DNA of 64,000 nt, from positions 310,001 to 374,000 of the forward strand of contig NZ_CP060034.1 of assembly GCF_023208195.1 (NCBI RefSeq). Reading direction: 5' to 3'. The notes under the pieces are model-generated. The model was not told the DNA's origin, ran no database searches, and was given only the letters and a program-made list of their open reading frames with translations. The translations under genes and the position numbers were made by a program. Source of the DNA: Nocardioides sp. InS609-2 (GTDB lineage Bacteria; Actinomycetota; Actinomycetes; Propionibacteriales; Nocardioidaceae). Each line of letters begins with the position of its first letter. The first letter of the stretch is position 1. Below are positions 8,485-17,246 of this stretch, piece by piece.

Positions 8485-9470
8485 ATCTGTCCCCAGTACT
8501 TCTTCGAGGCGTAGCGGAATGTGTTGCGGATCAGGTGGATCACACAGGTCTGCACGATCGCCTGGCCGAACACCGCGCCGACCGAATCGGGTAGTCCCTT
8601 GAGGCCGTCGCAGATCACGAAGAAGATGTCCTCGACGCCACGGTTCTTCAGCTCGGTCAGGACCTGCAACCAGAACTTTGCCGACTCCCCACCACCATTG
8701 CCGGCCCAGATACCGAGGATGTCTTTGTGGCCGCCCAGGTCGACACCGATCGCGGCGTAGATCGGCCGGTTCCCGACCTGGCCGTCGCGGATCTTCACGT
8801 AGATCGCGTCGATGAACACCGCGGCGTAGACCTTCTCCAGCGGCCTCGAGGTCCACTCGGCCATCTCGGCTACGACCCGGTCAGTGATCCTCGAGATCGT
8901 GTCCTTCGACAACGAGGCACCGTAGATCTCGGCGAAGTGGGCGCTGATCTCCCCAGTGGTCAGCCCCTTGGCTGACAACGACAACACGATCGTGTCGACA
9001 TCGCCCAGGCGCCGTTGGCGTTTGGCCACGATCACCGGGCTGAACGTGCCATCGCGATCACGTGGGACGGTGATCTCGATCGGTCCGACGTTGTCGGTCA
9101 GCACCGTCTTGGTCCGCACCCCGTTGCGCGAGTTCCCGCCGTTGCGGCCGGCGACCTCGTGCTTGTCGTAGCCGAGGTGCTCAGACATCTCCTCGTCCAG
9201 AGCGGTCTCGATCACCGTCTTGGTCAGCGCCTTGAGCATCCCGTCCGGACCGGTCAACGCGACCCCGCGCGCCCGGGTCGTACGGACCAGCTCGCGGGCG
9301 ATCTCGAGCTCCTCAGCTGACGGCTGAGCAGACCCCTCAAGACCTGGGTCATGTTGCTGCGCGTCTTCTGGCGGCAACACCGCCACATCCTCGGGTGGGC
9401 TCACACCATCCAGTATTTCGGTCATCAGTGACTCCATCTCGCCAACCAGCAGGTCGGCGTGTCGAGCCAC
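8485..9470 (-). pseudogene. IS256 transposase, N-terminal fragment
   Basis: Encodes the first ~328 residues of an IS256 mutator-type transposase. The zinc/DNA-binding front EEMSEHLGYDKHEVAGRNGG leads into the catalytic core AAVFIDAIYVKIRDGQVGNR (first Asp) and IFFVICDGLKGLPD (second Asp), then HLIRNTFRYASKKYWGQ. The third catalytic residue lies in the separate piece at 2675-3077. The ATG at 9426 (MTEILDG) is the most likely native start; the GTG at 9470 falls in the terminal repeat. It continues in frame into the phosphoesterase. Confidence 0.85.
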
Positions 9471-9494
9471 TTACACCGTTGTTCGGACAGTCCC
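9466..9494. repeat. Right terminal inverted repeat of the IS256-type element
   Basis: Begins GCCACTTACACCGTTGTTCG and matches the complement of 2635-2663 at about 24 of 29 positions. The adjoining DUF1326 gene begins mid-domain immediately outside it, as expected if the element inserted there. Confidence 0.7.
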
Positions 9495-9949
9495 TCGACC
9501 TCGCGGGCGTCACAGCCGTCGCCATCCTTGACTGGCCGCACGCCATCCACGACGGCAACGGACGCGCGGTGTTCGTGGTTGCCCCGGAGACCACCGACGA
9601 GCAGGTTGGCGCTCTGAGCCAGATCTACACGGGTGCACTCGGCGGCATGCCCTGGGAGATCCTCGGGACGACCTTCGAGGTGGCGGGCCTGGTCAAGGCA
9701 CCGATCCGGATCACCGAGGCTGGCATCGACTCCGCAGTGGAGATCGAGGGGGTCGGCCGAGCTCAGGGACAGGCACTGCGCAACCCGGTGACCAATGAGC
9801 CGCACGAGGCCCACATCACCTTGCCCGACGGCTTCATCTGGACCGACGGCAACTGCGGGGTCGGCTCGTTCGACGTCTCGGCCGAGGGCATCGCGCTGAA
9901 CTTCACCGACACCAACTGGATCCTCTACGAGTTCAGTTGGGCCAACTGA
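9495..9949 (+). pseudogene. DUF1326 family protein, 5'-truncated by the IS256-type element
   Basis: Encodes DLAGVTAVAILDWPHAIHDG, then AVFVVAPETTDEQVGALSQI, and a C-terminus with NPVTNEPHEAHITLPDGF, the conserved second half of DUF1326 proteins. The usual N-terminal part with its clustered cysteines (CxCxxxCPC type) is absent: the homology begins right at the element boundary. The frame stays open across the inverted repeat, so a chimeric product is possible. The missing half is not found on the far side of the element at 2432-2634, so more than a simple insertion took place. Confidence 0.65.
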
Positions 9950-10255
9950 CGTCCGGCGGCCTACTGGTCAGGGCGGGCGATCGTCTGGTTGAGGTTCTCC
10001 ACGGCATTCTCGGACTGCGACGTTGAGTAGGCTGACCCCGGGCTCCCACCGGCCTGGCCGGCCAGGCGTCGCGGCTCCCGGGTCGGCCCACGAGCACGGT
10101 CGCCAGACGATGAGCGTATGGACCTCAGAGAGGGGACCTGCGAACCGCCCTCACCTGTGGAGGTTGGCCCGACATCGGCGGGTGCGACACCCTCCGGCGG
10201 CGGGTGATTCACCGAACGCGGCTGCCCAACAACATGGGCACTCGCCGAGGCGGTG
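9950..10255. other. Gap without a recognisable gene
   Basis: Lies between convergent genes. One minus-strand frame ends at 9961 with ENLNQTIARPDQ, which looks mildly protein-like, but its upstream part is proline/arginine-rich shadow sequence with no start context. No strong terminator hairpin was seen. Confidence 0.35.
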
Positions 10256-11608
10256 CTACGTCGAGGCCGCGCGGGTCGGCAGGTCGAGGGTGACCTGCCG
10301 ACCGGTGATGCAGGCACTGCCGTCGTGGGCCTCGGCGACGGCCTGGACGAGGGCAAGTCCGAGGCCGGTGCCTCGGGTGGCGCGGCTGGTGTCGGCGCGG
10401 CTGAAACGGTGAAACGCCTGATCGACGAAATCGGCGGGGAAGCCCGGGCCTTCGTCGCTGACGGCTAGCTGGGTTCCTTCGCGGGTTTCGGTGGCCGTGA
10501 CGCGGATGGTGCCTTCGCCGTATCGCAGTGCGTTGGAGATGAGGTTCGAGAGGGCGAGGTCGAGCCAGTGCTGGTTCCCCTCGACGGTCAGGCCGGTCGG
10601 TGCGGACGTTTCGAGGCTTCGGCCCTCCGCGTTGGCTTGCGCGGTGAAGCGGTCGGTGACACTGGTGAGGAGCTGGTCGACGTCGACGGGGTCGTGCGGG
10701 GTTTCGCCGGAGGCGCGGAGCTCCTCGAGGTCGAGGAGGGCGTTGGAGAGGATAATGAGTCGCTCGACCTGGCTGCGCAGAGACTCGAAGGCGGTCGTGG
10801 TCTCGGCGTTGCCGCGGGGCCGCAGCAGGGCCACCTCGAGTTCGGTGCGCATCAGTGCAAGCGGTGAACGCAGTTCGTGGGAGGCGTCCGCGAGGAACTG
10901 TCGTTCGCGGTCGTTGGCCTGCCGGATACGCTCGAGCATTGCATTGAAGGTGTGCCCAAGGCGAGTGACCTCGTCGTCCTTGCCGGTGGCGACGGGGAGC
11001 AGCGGCGCCCCGTCGGCCTGCTCGGCGGCGAGGCGGTATCTCTCGACCGGGTTGAGGGCCGCCCGGGCGGTTCCGTAGCCGACGAGCGAGGCGGCGATCA
11101 GGGTGGCGAGGTCGGCGATGGTGAGTTGGAGCAGGAGCTCACGCAGTGCCTCGTCGTGCTTGTTCGTGCTGATGGCTGATGCGACCACGACGGGTCCGCG
11201 CGAGGCGTCAACTCGTGCGACCACCACCTTGTAGGGATGGTCGGTCGGGGGCAGGAGGTGGCCTACGTCCTCGCGAACCTCGGTGCCGGCGGCGGCCTGC
11301 GCGAGGGCGTCCGGGTCGGCGAGCCGAATCGTGGCGTTGCCGGCGATGACGCGACCTTGCGGGTCGTAGACCTGGTAGCTCTGGCCGGGTGTGTCGGTCG
11401 GTGGCGTGTCACCGGTGGAGATGGCGCGTTGGACAACCTCTTGGTATGCGCCGAGGTCTTGGTCGAGCTGTCGGTTCAGGGCGTACCCGACGCGCCAGAA
11501 CACGAAGGCTCCGGCGATCAGGAGCACGGCGGTCATGGTGGCGGCGACGGCAAACACCAGGCGGGTGACGATGGGTCGGTCACCGACCAGGCGGCGCCAC
11601 AGAGTCAT
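10256..11608 (-). CDS. Sensor histidine kinase (HAMP, HisKA, HATPase_c)
   Basis: 450 residues. Two membrane helices (~18-40 and ~165-187) enclose a ~120-residue extracytoplasmic sensor region, followed by HAMP. The H-box is FLADASHELRSPLALMRTEL (phospho-His ~245), the N-box LSNLISNALRYGEG, and the glycine boxes DEGPGFP and GTGLGLALV. It lies 7 nt after the response regulator gene, so the two form an operon and a cognate pair. The layout matches envelope-stress kinases of the MprB/CutS class. The signal is unknown. Confidence 0.9.
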   Translation of the reverse strand: MTLWRRLVGDRPIVTRLVFAVAATMTAVLLIAGAFVFWRVGYALNRQLDQDLGAYQEVVQRAISTGDTPPTDTPGQSYQVYDPQGRVIAGNATIRLADPDALAQAAAGTEVREDVGHLLPPTDHPYKVVVARVDASRGPVVVASAISTNKHDEALRELLLQLTIADLATLIAASLVGYGTARAALNPVERYRLAAEQADGAPLLPVATGKDDEVTRLGHTFNAMLERIRQANDRERQFLADASHELRSPLALMRTELEVALLRPRGNAETTTAFESLRSQVERLIILSNALLDLEELRASGETPHDPVDVDQLLTSVTDRFTAQANAEGRSLETSAPTGLTVEGNQHWLDLALSNLISNALRYGEGTIRVTATETREGTQLAVSDEGPGFPADFVDQAFHRFSRADTSRATRGTGLGLALVQAVAEAHDGSACITGRQVTLDLPTRAAST

Positions 11609-11615
11609 CCTTGGG

Positions 11616-12290
11616 TCATTTCTTGGTCTGTTCCAGTCGGTATCCGACGCCTCGCAGCGTGCGGATCGTGACCAGATCGGACGCCTCGAGCCGGATCCGG
11701 AGCCTGGACATGTGGACGTCGAGAGCGTTGCTGCGGATGTCGACCTCGCCGTCCCAGACGTCTTCGTACAGTCGGGCTCGGCTCACGACGTGGCCGCGGC
11801 TCTCCATCAGCGAGGTGAGCATCGCGAACTCGCGGCGAGACAGGGTGACCTCGGAGTCGGCGACCCAGACCCTTTGCTCAAGTGGGTCCAGGGTGATGTC
11901 GCCGACGATGAGCCGGTGATCGGTGTCAGGGTCGAGGCGGCGCCGGATGGCGCGCAGACGTGCGTGCAGCTCTTCGAGGGCGAACGGTTTGACGAGGTAG
12001 TCATCGGCCCCGGCCTCGAGACCGGCGACCCGTTCGGGGACGGCGCCGCGGGCGGTCAGCATCAGGATGGGGACGTCGTTGCCTTCTCGGCGAAGCTGCT
12101 TGCACACCTCGATTCCACTCAGGCCCGGCAACATCAGATCGAGAACCACTGCGTCGACGTCGAGCGCGCGGCCTGCGGCGAGACCACTCGGCCCATCGAA
12201 GCATCCGATGGTCATCACGCCCTGGTCCTCGAGGTAGCTCGCGATGAGCTCGACCATCCGACGCTCGTCGTCGACCACTACCACGTGCAT
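11616..12290 (-). CDS. OmpR-family response regulator
   Basis: 224 residues. The receiver domain (1-115) has VVVDDERRM (acidic pair), VVLDLMLPG (phospho-Asp), MLTARG (Thr) and LVKPF (Lys). The C-terminal winged helix (~130-220) ends IRTLRGVGYRLE, the OmpR/PhoB DNA-binding signature. The ATG at 12290 is used because the receiver starts there; the frame is open upstream but lacks protein character. The kinase gene follows after 7 nt. Targets cannot be read; the neighbouring envelope-glycan and ABC transporter genes are candidates by position only. Confidence 0.9.
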   Translation of the reverse strand: MHVVVVDDERRMVELIASYLEDQGVMTIGCFDGPSGLAAGRALDVDAVVLDLMLPGLSGIEVCKQLRREGNDVPILMLTARGAVPERVAGLEAGADDYLVKPFALEELHARLRAIRRRLDPDTDHRLIVGDITLDPLEQRVWVADSEVTLSRREFAMLTSLMESRGHVVSRARLYEDVWDGEVDIRSNALDVHMSRLRIRLEASDLVTIRTLRGVGYRLEQTKK

Positions 12291-12333
12291 TCGGTCAGCG
12301 TAGGTGAGTGGCCTCGCGTCTGGTGCGAGGACA

Positions 12334-12834
12334 CTAGGCAACGGGCGCCTCGCGCGCCGGCAGGTCCGTGCGTTGTTGCGGTGTCGAGGGCATGTTCGTC
12401 GGGAGCGTCGCGAACACGAACCGTTTGTAGGTCGCGTACCGGAACACGGTGCCGAGCGCGAGCCCGACGACGTTCGCGGAGATGTTGTCCGCGACGCGGC
12501 TGGTGAGGCCGAGGACATCGTGGGAGAGGACCAGGGTGACGATGGAGAACCCGAACCCGATCACGTTGAAGAGGACGAAGAGACTCACCTCGCGTCGCCG
12601 GTTCCCCGAGGTGTGGTCGCGCCAAGTCAGGCTGCGGTTCCCCAGGTAGGTGACCCACATCGCGACTGCGAGCGCGAGGGTACGGGCCACCGACGGGTCC
12701 ATGCCCGCGAACGGGTGCATCGAGCGCAGCAGGTTGAACGCGACGACGTCTACGACGTACCCGGTGCCACCAACCGCGAGAAACGTCAACACCTCGCGAG
12801 GCAGCAGTCGCTCGATCAGCTCACGCCGCCGCAT
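12334..12834 (-). CDS. GtrA family protein
   Basis: 166 residues with four membrane helices. The family pattern is present: FLAVGGTGYVVDVVAFNLLR, a central TYLGNRSLTWRDH, and VGLALGTVFRYATYKRFVF. GtrA proteins are proposed to move polyprenyl-phosphate-linked sugars across the membrane. Its start overlaps the end of the polyprenol-phosphate glycosyltransferase module by 14 nt, which supports a joint role: synthesis of the lipid-linked sugar, then its flipping. Confidence 0.85.
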   Translation of the reverse strand: MRRRELIERLLPREVLTFLAVGGTGYVVDVVAFNLLRSMHPFAGMDPSVARTLALAVAMWVTYLGNRSLTWRDHTSGNRRREVSLFVLFNVIGFGFSIVTLVLSHDVLGLTSRVADNISANVVGLALGTVFRYATYKRFVFATLPTNMPSTPQQRTDLPAREAPVA

Positions 12835-15136
12835 GATGCCCGACCGACTTGTCGTGCGCGCCGAGCTGGGGGGTGGCGGTTGTCCCTGGTGTGTCGCATC
12901 CGCCGGCGTGGTGACGGGATCCCTTTCCGTAGCGGTGGAGGAGTTCGTTCCAGCGCCAGACCAGCACTCGAGACAGCGCTTCGGCGACGATGGATCCCGT
13001 CATCTTCGAGGTGCCGGCTGGCCGGTCGGTGAATGTGATGGGCACCTCGGTGACTCTGAGGCCGAGCCGGACCGCGCGCCACGTGATCTCGATCTGGAAG
13101 CAGTACCCGTTCGACGCGGATTCGACGGCGCCGAGGCGTTCGAGGGCGTCGCGTCGGAACGCCTTGAACCCTGCGGTCGTGTCGTGCACAGGAAGCCCGA
13201 GAACGAGGCGGACGTAGAGGTTGCCGGACCGGGAGATGAGCCGTCTGCTCAGTGACCAGTTGCTCACCGCTCCCCCTGGGACGTATCGGGACCCGACCGT
13301 GACGTCTGCTTGGCCGAGAGCGCCCAGAAGTGCGGGAACGCGCTCCGCGGGGTGGGAGAGGTCAGCGTCCATCTGGACGACGGCCTCGTAGCCGAGGGCG
13401 AGTGCCCAGGTGAATCCGGCGCGATAGGCGGCTCCGAGACCGTCCTTCTCTGCCCGCGACAGCAGGAAGACGCGACCTGGTCCCTCCCGTCGGCCGGAGT
13501 GATCTGCGAGGTATCCGCGTTGATGCATGACGATAGACGCGGTGCCGTCGGGGCTGTTGTCGTCGACCACCAGGACGTCGACGGCGGGGGCAGCGGCTCG
13601 GAGCCGGTCGATGACCGTGGTGATGTTTCCTGCCTCGTTGTACGTCGGGATGATCACCACCGTGCGACGGGAGTCGAAGGCAGCGGACGCGTCCAGCGGG
13701 GTCATGATGTGGCTCCTGGGTGGGTGCGGGTCGCCTGTCGAGGCGACGAAGCTGGGCGGAGAGGGGGGTGGGCGTCGTGTCGTGCCAGCCGGAGTGATGA
13801 GGGACCGGCGGGCGACGGTCCAGGTCGCGACTACCGCCGTGGACATCGCGGCCGCTCCCAGGACGTCGGTGGTCCAATGCACACCGAGGTAGACGCGGCT
13901 GACCGCCACCAGCACAGCGACGCTCGCGGCACCCGAACCTGCGAGAACCCGGCCGCGTGGCGAGGCACCGGCGGAGACAATCACCGCGAGGATGCCCCAC
14001 GCGGCGACGGCCTGGGTGGTGTGGCCCGACGGGTAGGCCCACCCGTCGGCGGACGCTAGCCAGTCGTTTGCCGGCGGTCGGCGCCGGTGCACGAGCTGAC
14101 CGACAACGGCGTGCAGGAGAAGAGCGGTCCCGTAGACGGCAGTGATGTCAAGTACCGGAGCCCAGGACCGGCGGCGTCGAGCGAGGAGCCCTCCACCGAT
14201 GGCCAGCAGGGGCACGGTGACCGTGGTGGCACCCAGCCAGGTGACCGTCTTGAAGAAGGCATCGAGACTCGGGATTCGGTGAGCGAGGACCCAGCCGTGG
14301 ATGCGCGGGTCCAGCAGCGCGAACTCTTCGCGAGCCAGGACGTCCTGAGTGATCCCGAGGAATGTCCACGTGGCCGCGACGGCGACCGTGAGGGCAGCGG
14401 TCAGCGCGAGTCCGGTGCGGTTGGTCGGGTCGATGCGTGCACCGATCCAGCTGGTCGTCCGTGGGAACCGCTCCCGGGTTCCCCGTACGGCAGGGCTGGA
14501 GGTGATCCGGGTTGCGAGTCGGGTGAACCGCCCTGCGCGGGTACGACGGAGCAGGACTCCGCCCAGCAGCGCGACGACGACGACGGCCAAGGCGGCGAGC
14601 CCGATCCGGGATGCGATGTGCTCGACGTGCCGCCAGCTGCTGCCGCCCAGATAGCCCAGCAGCACCGACATGGTTCCCCACGCGACGCCGCTCGCCACGT
14701 TGTAGGTGACGAAGGTGCGGTAGCGCAGCCCGGACATGCCGGCCAGGCCGGGGATCATGACTCGCAGCGCGGCGGTGAACCGGCCGAAGAACACTGCCTT
14801 CCCTCCGCGTTCGGCCAAGTACTTCTCCGCGCGATCGAGGTGCCTGCTCTTCACGAACCGCCCCACGGTCCCGTCCAGCATGCGTCTTCCGTAGCGGCGT
14901 CCGACCGCGTAGCCGACACTGTCGCCGACGACGGCACCCGCGATCCCGGCCGCGAGTACCGCACCCAATGAGACGTTGCCCTCGTAGGCCAGGACGCCGC
15001 CGAGGATGAGCGCGATCTCGCCGGGGAAGATGAACCCGATGAACGCGGAGGACTCGAGTGCGGGGAGCGCAAACACCACAAGCAGAGCGACCACCGGTGG
15101 CAGCGCGAGCATGTGCGACGCAAGGGCGCTCATCAT
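12821..15136 (-). CDS. Three-module fusion: DedA/VTT - PAP2 phosphatase - polyprenol-phosphate glycosyltransferase (GT2)
   Basis: A single frame of 771 residues from the ATG at 15136 (GGAG ~8 nt upstream). Residues ~1-200 are a DedA/VTT domain (FIGFIFPGEIALILGG, FFGRFTAALRVMIPGLAG), a family linked to undecaprenyl-phosphate recycling. Residues ~230-465 are a PAP2 phosphatase with HRRRPP, YPSGHTTQA and SRVYLGVHWTTD all intact. Residues ~478-771 are a GT2 enzyme of the dolichol/polyprenol-phosphate mannose synthase type (VIIPTYNEAGNI, VVDDNSPDGTA, QMDADLSHP). An AGGAG lies before an in-frame ATG at 13705, so the GT2 part may also be made separately. Confidence 0.8.
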   Translation of the reverse strand: MMSALASHMLALPPVVALLVVFALPALESSAFIGFIFPGEIALILGGVLAYEGNVSLGAVLAAGIAGAVVGDSVGYAVGRRYGRRMLDGTVGRFVKSRHLDRAEKYLAERGGKAVFFGRFTAALRVMIPGLAGMSGLRYRTFVTYNVASGVAWGTMSVLLGYLGGSSWRHVEHIASRIGLAALAVVVVALLGGVLLRRTRAGRFTRLATRITSSPAVRGTRERFPRTTSWIGARIDPTNRTGLALTAALTVAVAATWTFLGITQDVLAREEFALLDPRIHGWVLAHRIPSLDAFFKTVTWLGATTVTVPLLAIGGGLLARRRRSWAPVLDITAVYGTALLLHAVVGQLVHRRRPPANDWLASADGWAYPSGHTTQAVAAWGILAVIVSAGASPRGRVLAGSGAASVAVLVAVSRVYLGVHWTTDVLGAAAMSTAVVATWTVARRSLITPAGTTRRPPPSPPSFVASTGDPHPPRSHIMTPLDASAAFDSRRTVVIIPTYNEAGNITTVIDRLRAAAPAVDVLVVDDNSPDGTASIVMHQRGYLADHSGRREGPGRVFLLSRAEKDGLGAAYRAGFTWALALGYEAVVQMDADLSHPAERVPALLGALGQADVTVGSRYVPGGAVSNWSLSRRLISRSGNLYVRLVLGLPVHDTTAGFKAFRRDALERLGAVESASNGYCFQIEITWRAVRLGLRVTEVPITFTDRPAGTSKMTGSIVAEALSRVLVWRWNELLHRYGKGSRHHAGGCDTPGTTATPQLGAHDKSVGHHAAA

Positions 15137-15588
15137 CGAGACAGGCTCCGTTCGGCGGTGGTCAGGAGCGGTCTTGGCGGGGTGCGGCTCGACCCGGCCG
15201 CAACCCGAATGAGCAACGGGCGCACCGCCAGGTAGCCCGAGCAGGTGACCGCCGCGTCGAGCAGCAGCCCGACAATGACGTCGAGGGGGAAGTGCACACC
15301 GACGTAGACGCGGGCGAACGCCATCACCACCGCAGCCACCGCGGCCACCGCGGTCGCGGCGCCGAGGCATCGGTGGGTGAGCAGCGCGCCCGCCGGCGCC
15401 CACAGGGCCGAGGCCATGCTCCTCGGGTTCCGGTCGCGGCGCGCCCACAACCACGCCACAAGCAGGACGGCGGCGAACAGGGCTACGGCGTACTCGGCGT
15501 AGAGCCTCATCGGGGCGTGCAGCGCGGGTGTGCTCTGGGCGAACTGGTTCACGGCCGGAAACCAATCGCTCCGTGTGCTCTGCCACAT
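15133..15588 (-). CDS. PAP2-like small membrane protein with motifs missing
   Basis: 151 residues, about four membrane helices. The stretch FARVYVGVHFPLDVIVGLLL matches PAP2 motif 3 (SR-x5-H-x3-D, with Ala in place of Ser). Motif 1 (K-x6-RP) and motif 2 (PSGH) are not seen; where PSGH is expected the sequence reads LWAPAGALLTHRCLGA. It may have lost phosphatase activity or diverged. Its ATG shares one base with the stop of the upstream GT39 gene (TGATG), and its end overlaps the start of the DedA fusion, so it is embedded in a tightly coupled operon. Confidence 0.6.
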   Translation of the reverse strand: MWQSTRSDWFPAVNQFAQSTPALHAPMRLYAEYAVALFAAVLLVAWLWARRDRNPRSMASALWAPAGALLTHRCLGAATAVAAVAAVVMAFARVYVGVHFPLDVIVGLLLDAAVTCSGYLAVRPLLIRVAAGSSRTPPRPLLTTAERSLSR

Positions 15589-17246
15589 CACTGGGCACCC
15601 ACTCCGCACGCCGACGGCGGCGGAATCGTCGCGAGAGGACGGTTCACGCCGTCGTGCAGCCAGACAGTGTGCCCACACACCAGGGCCACGGCCCGGTAGT
15701 AGGTGTGCAACGCCGCGTCCACGCGGTCGTCGGGGTCGAGGCCCCAGGTGTGCGCGGGGTCCCACCGGATCACCCAGGTCGGTGCGGCCGGTCCGGTCAG
15801 GGTGGACGTCAGCAGCGTCAGGTGCGGGTCGAGGGTCCGGGCGGGCAGACTCCACGCGTACGGGTAGCCGGGTGAGAGCCCGGAGGCGTCGATGACGTTC
15901 GCGTGCGTGAACGGCACCACCAGGGTGTCGCTCGGCCGCGCGGACTCGGCGACCCACCGCCCCGTCGTGTACGTCTGACTTGACCCGGTCGCGGCGATGA
16001 CGGCAACAATCGGGGAGACCAACGCTGTCGTGGCAGCCGCCACGACAACCAGATGACGGGTCCAGCGCCAGCCTGGCACCCTGCGGTGCGCGCTGAGCCC
16101 TGCTGCCAAGGCCACCATCGGGATCAGCGCGATCAAGTAGTGCGGCCAGAAGTTCTCTCCGGCCAGCACCCCGGATGCCTCGACCACCGCGGTTGCGGAG
16201 ATCGCCCACGGAAGCGGGTCTAGGTGACGAAGTCGCCGCCGGTGGCTCCAGCCCAGGTGCAGCACGAGGACGAGCAGTCCGGACCAGCAGGCGAGAAGGG
16301 CGAGGAGGCCGAGCCGGTGCAGGGGTGCGTTCCACGACCAGCTCGCCATCACCGCTGAGGCGTCTCCCCGAAAACCGAACGTGGCGTACTCCAGCGCACC
16401 CACGCCACCGTGACCGGAGGCCCAGGCCAGGGTCACGGCGCCGGGTATGACGACACCGCATGCAAACCCTGCCGCGATCATCAGGACCTTGCGGGGCAGG
16501 TAGGTGAGCCGGTTGGCACGGGTGGCTACACCCATGGTGAGGAGGACGGCGGCGAACACGAAGGCGTCGACGAAGTTCTGCTTCATCAACATCGCCATGG
16601 TCGCGGCGGCGCCGGCCAGGATGGCGAGCAGCACCATCTGGGTCCGGTCGGTCGAAACATGGACGGCGCGCAGGAGTGTGGCGACGGACACGGTCACGAG
16701 GACCGCGGCGGCGAGCTCTCCGTTGAGCCGCTGTGCCTGCAACAAGATCGATGAACCGAACGCGAACCCGGTCCAGGCCGCCCACCTGGCGGCGGGACGA
16801 CCTCCGATGGCCTCCGTAGCGGAGGCGAGGGCCGCGACGAGGACGACGGCCAGCACACCCGCGGTGAGCCGCACACCGTACGGCCCGAGTCGTTGGGCGA
16901 CGTCGAACAGAGCGATGAGACCGGGTGGCCGGTCGACCCACTGCGGGCCGTACAGGAATCCTCCGCCGTCGCGCCAGTGCCGGGCCACCATCGCGAAGCC
17001 GCCCTCGTCGGAACCGAACTGACGGGTCAGCGAGAGCAGGTGGACCGACAGCGTGGCGAGGCACGCGAGCATCACCGAATGTCGGCGCGAGAAGGTTCGG
17101 AGCGTCGCCACGGCAAGGGGAAACCGGGTCGATGGGGCAGAGCGGAATGTGCGGAGGTCGCCAGCGGGGCGACGTGCGTCAGCGACCGACCCGGCGCCCG
17201 TCCCACGGCGCAGGTCTGCGCGGTCAAGGTTCGGTTGCACGCTCAC
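15588..17246 (-). CDS. GT39/ArnT-like polyprenyl-phosphate-sugar dependent glycosyltransferase
   Basis: About 552 residues, 10-12 membrane helices. The first extracytoplasmic loop reads RQFGSDEGGFAMVARHW; the Asp-Glu pair is the catalytic DE motif of GT39/PMT_2 enzymes, which take sugar from a polyprenyl-phosphate donor at the outer membrane face. PQWVDRPPGLIALFDVAQRL follows, as in the family. The start is uncertain: GTG 17246 (SVQPNLDRAD) is chosen because earlier sequence lacks protein character; the ATG before LACLATLSVH is an alternative. It shares the operon with the DedA-PAP2-GT2 fusion and GtrA. Confidence 0.75.
   Translation of the reverse strand: MSVQPNLDRADLRRGTGAGSVADARRPAGDLRTFRSAPSTRFPLAVATLRTFSRRHSVMLACLATLSVHLLSLTRQFGSDEGGFAMVARHWRDGGGFLYGPQWVDRPPGLIALFDVAQRLGPYGVRLTAGVLAVVLVAALASATEAIGGRPAARWAAWTGFAFGSSILLQAQRLNGELAAAVLVTVSVATLLRAVHVSTDRTQMVLLAILAGAAATMAMLMKQNFVDAFVFAAVLLTMGVATRANRLTYLPRKVLMIAAGFACGVVIPGAVTLAWASGHGGVGALEYATFGFRGDASAVMASWSWNAPLHRLGLLALLACWSGLLVLVLHLGWSHRRRLRHLDPLPWAISATAVVEASGVLAGENFWPHYLIALIPMVALAAGLSAHRRVPGWRWTRHLVVVAAATTALVSPIVAVIAATGSSQTYTTGRWVAESARPSDTLVVPFTHANVIDASGLSPGYPYAWSLPARTLDPHLTLLTSTLTGPAAPTWVIRWDPAHTWGLDPDDRVDAALHTYYRAVALVCGHTVWLHDGVNRPLATIPPPSACGVGAQ

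Larger units (their letters stand above)
2635..9494 (-). mobile_element. IS256-type element with both ends present and a 5.4-kb block inside its transposase gene
   Basis: Terminal inverted repeats of about 29 bp lie at 2635-2663 and 9466-9494. By eye they match at 24 of 29 positions and share the core AACGGTGTAAG. Between them on the minus strand are the N-terminal two thirds of an IS256 transposase (8487-9470) and its C-terminal third (2675-3077). The two pieces meet at the same point of the protein, with at most a few codons missing. The DNA between them (about 3078-8484) is unrelated to IS256. GACCC occurs at both inner junctions. No clear outer target duplication is seen. Confidence 0.7.

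Noticed and set aside
15137..15598. A ~150-residue N-terminal extension of the DedA-PAP2-GT2 frame
   Set aside because: The extra part is Arg/Pro/Gly-rich shadow of the PAP2-like gene on the same strand in another frame; the ATG at 15136 has a ribosome site and starts the DedA domain.
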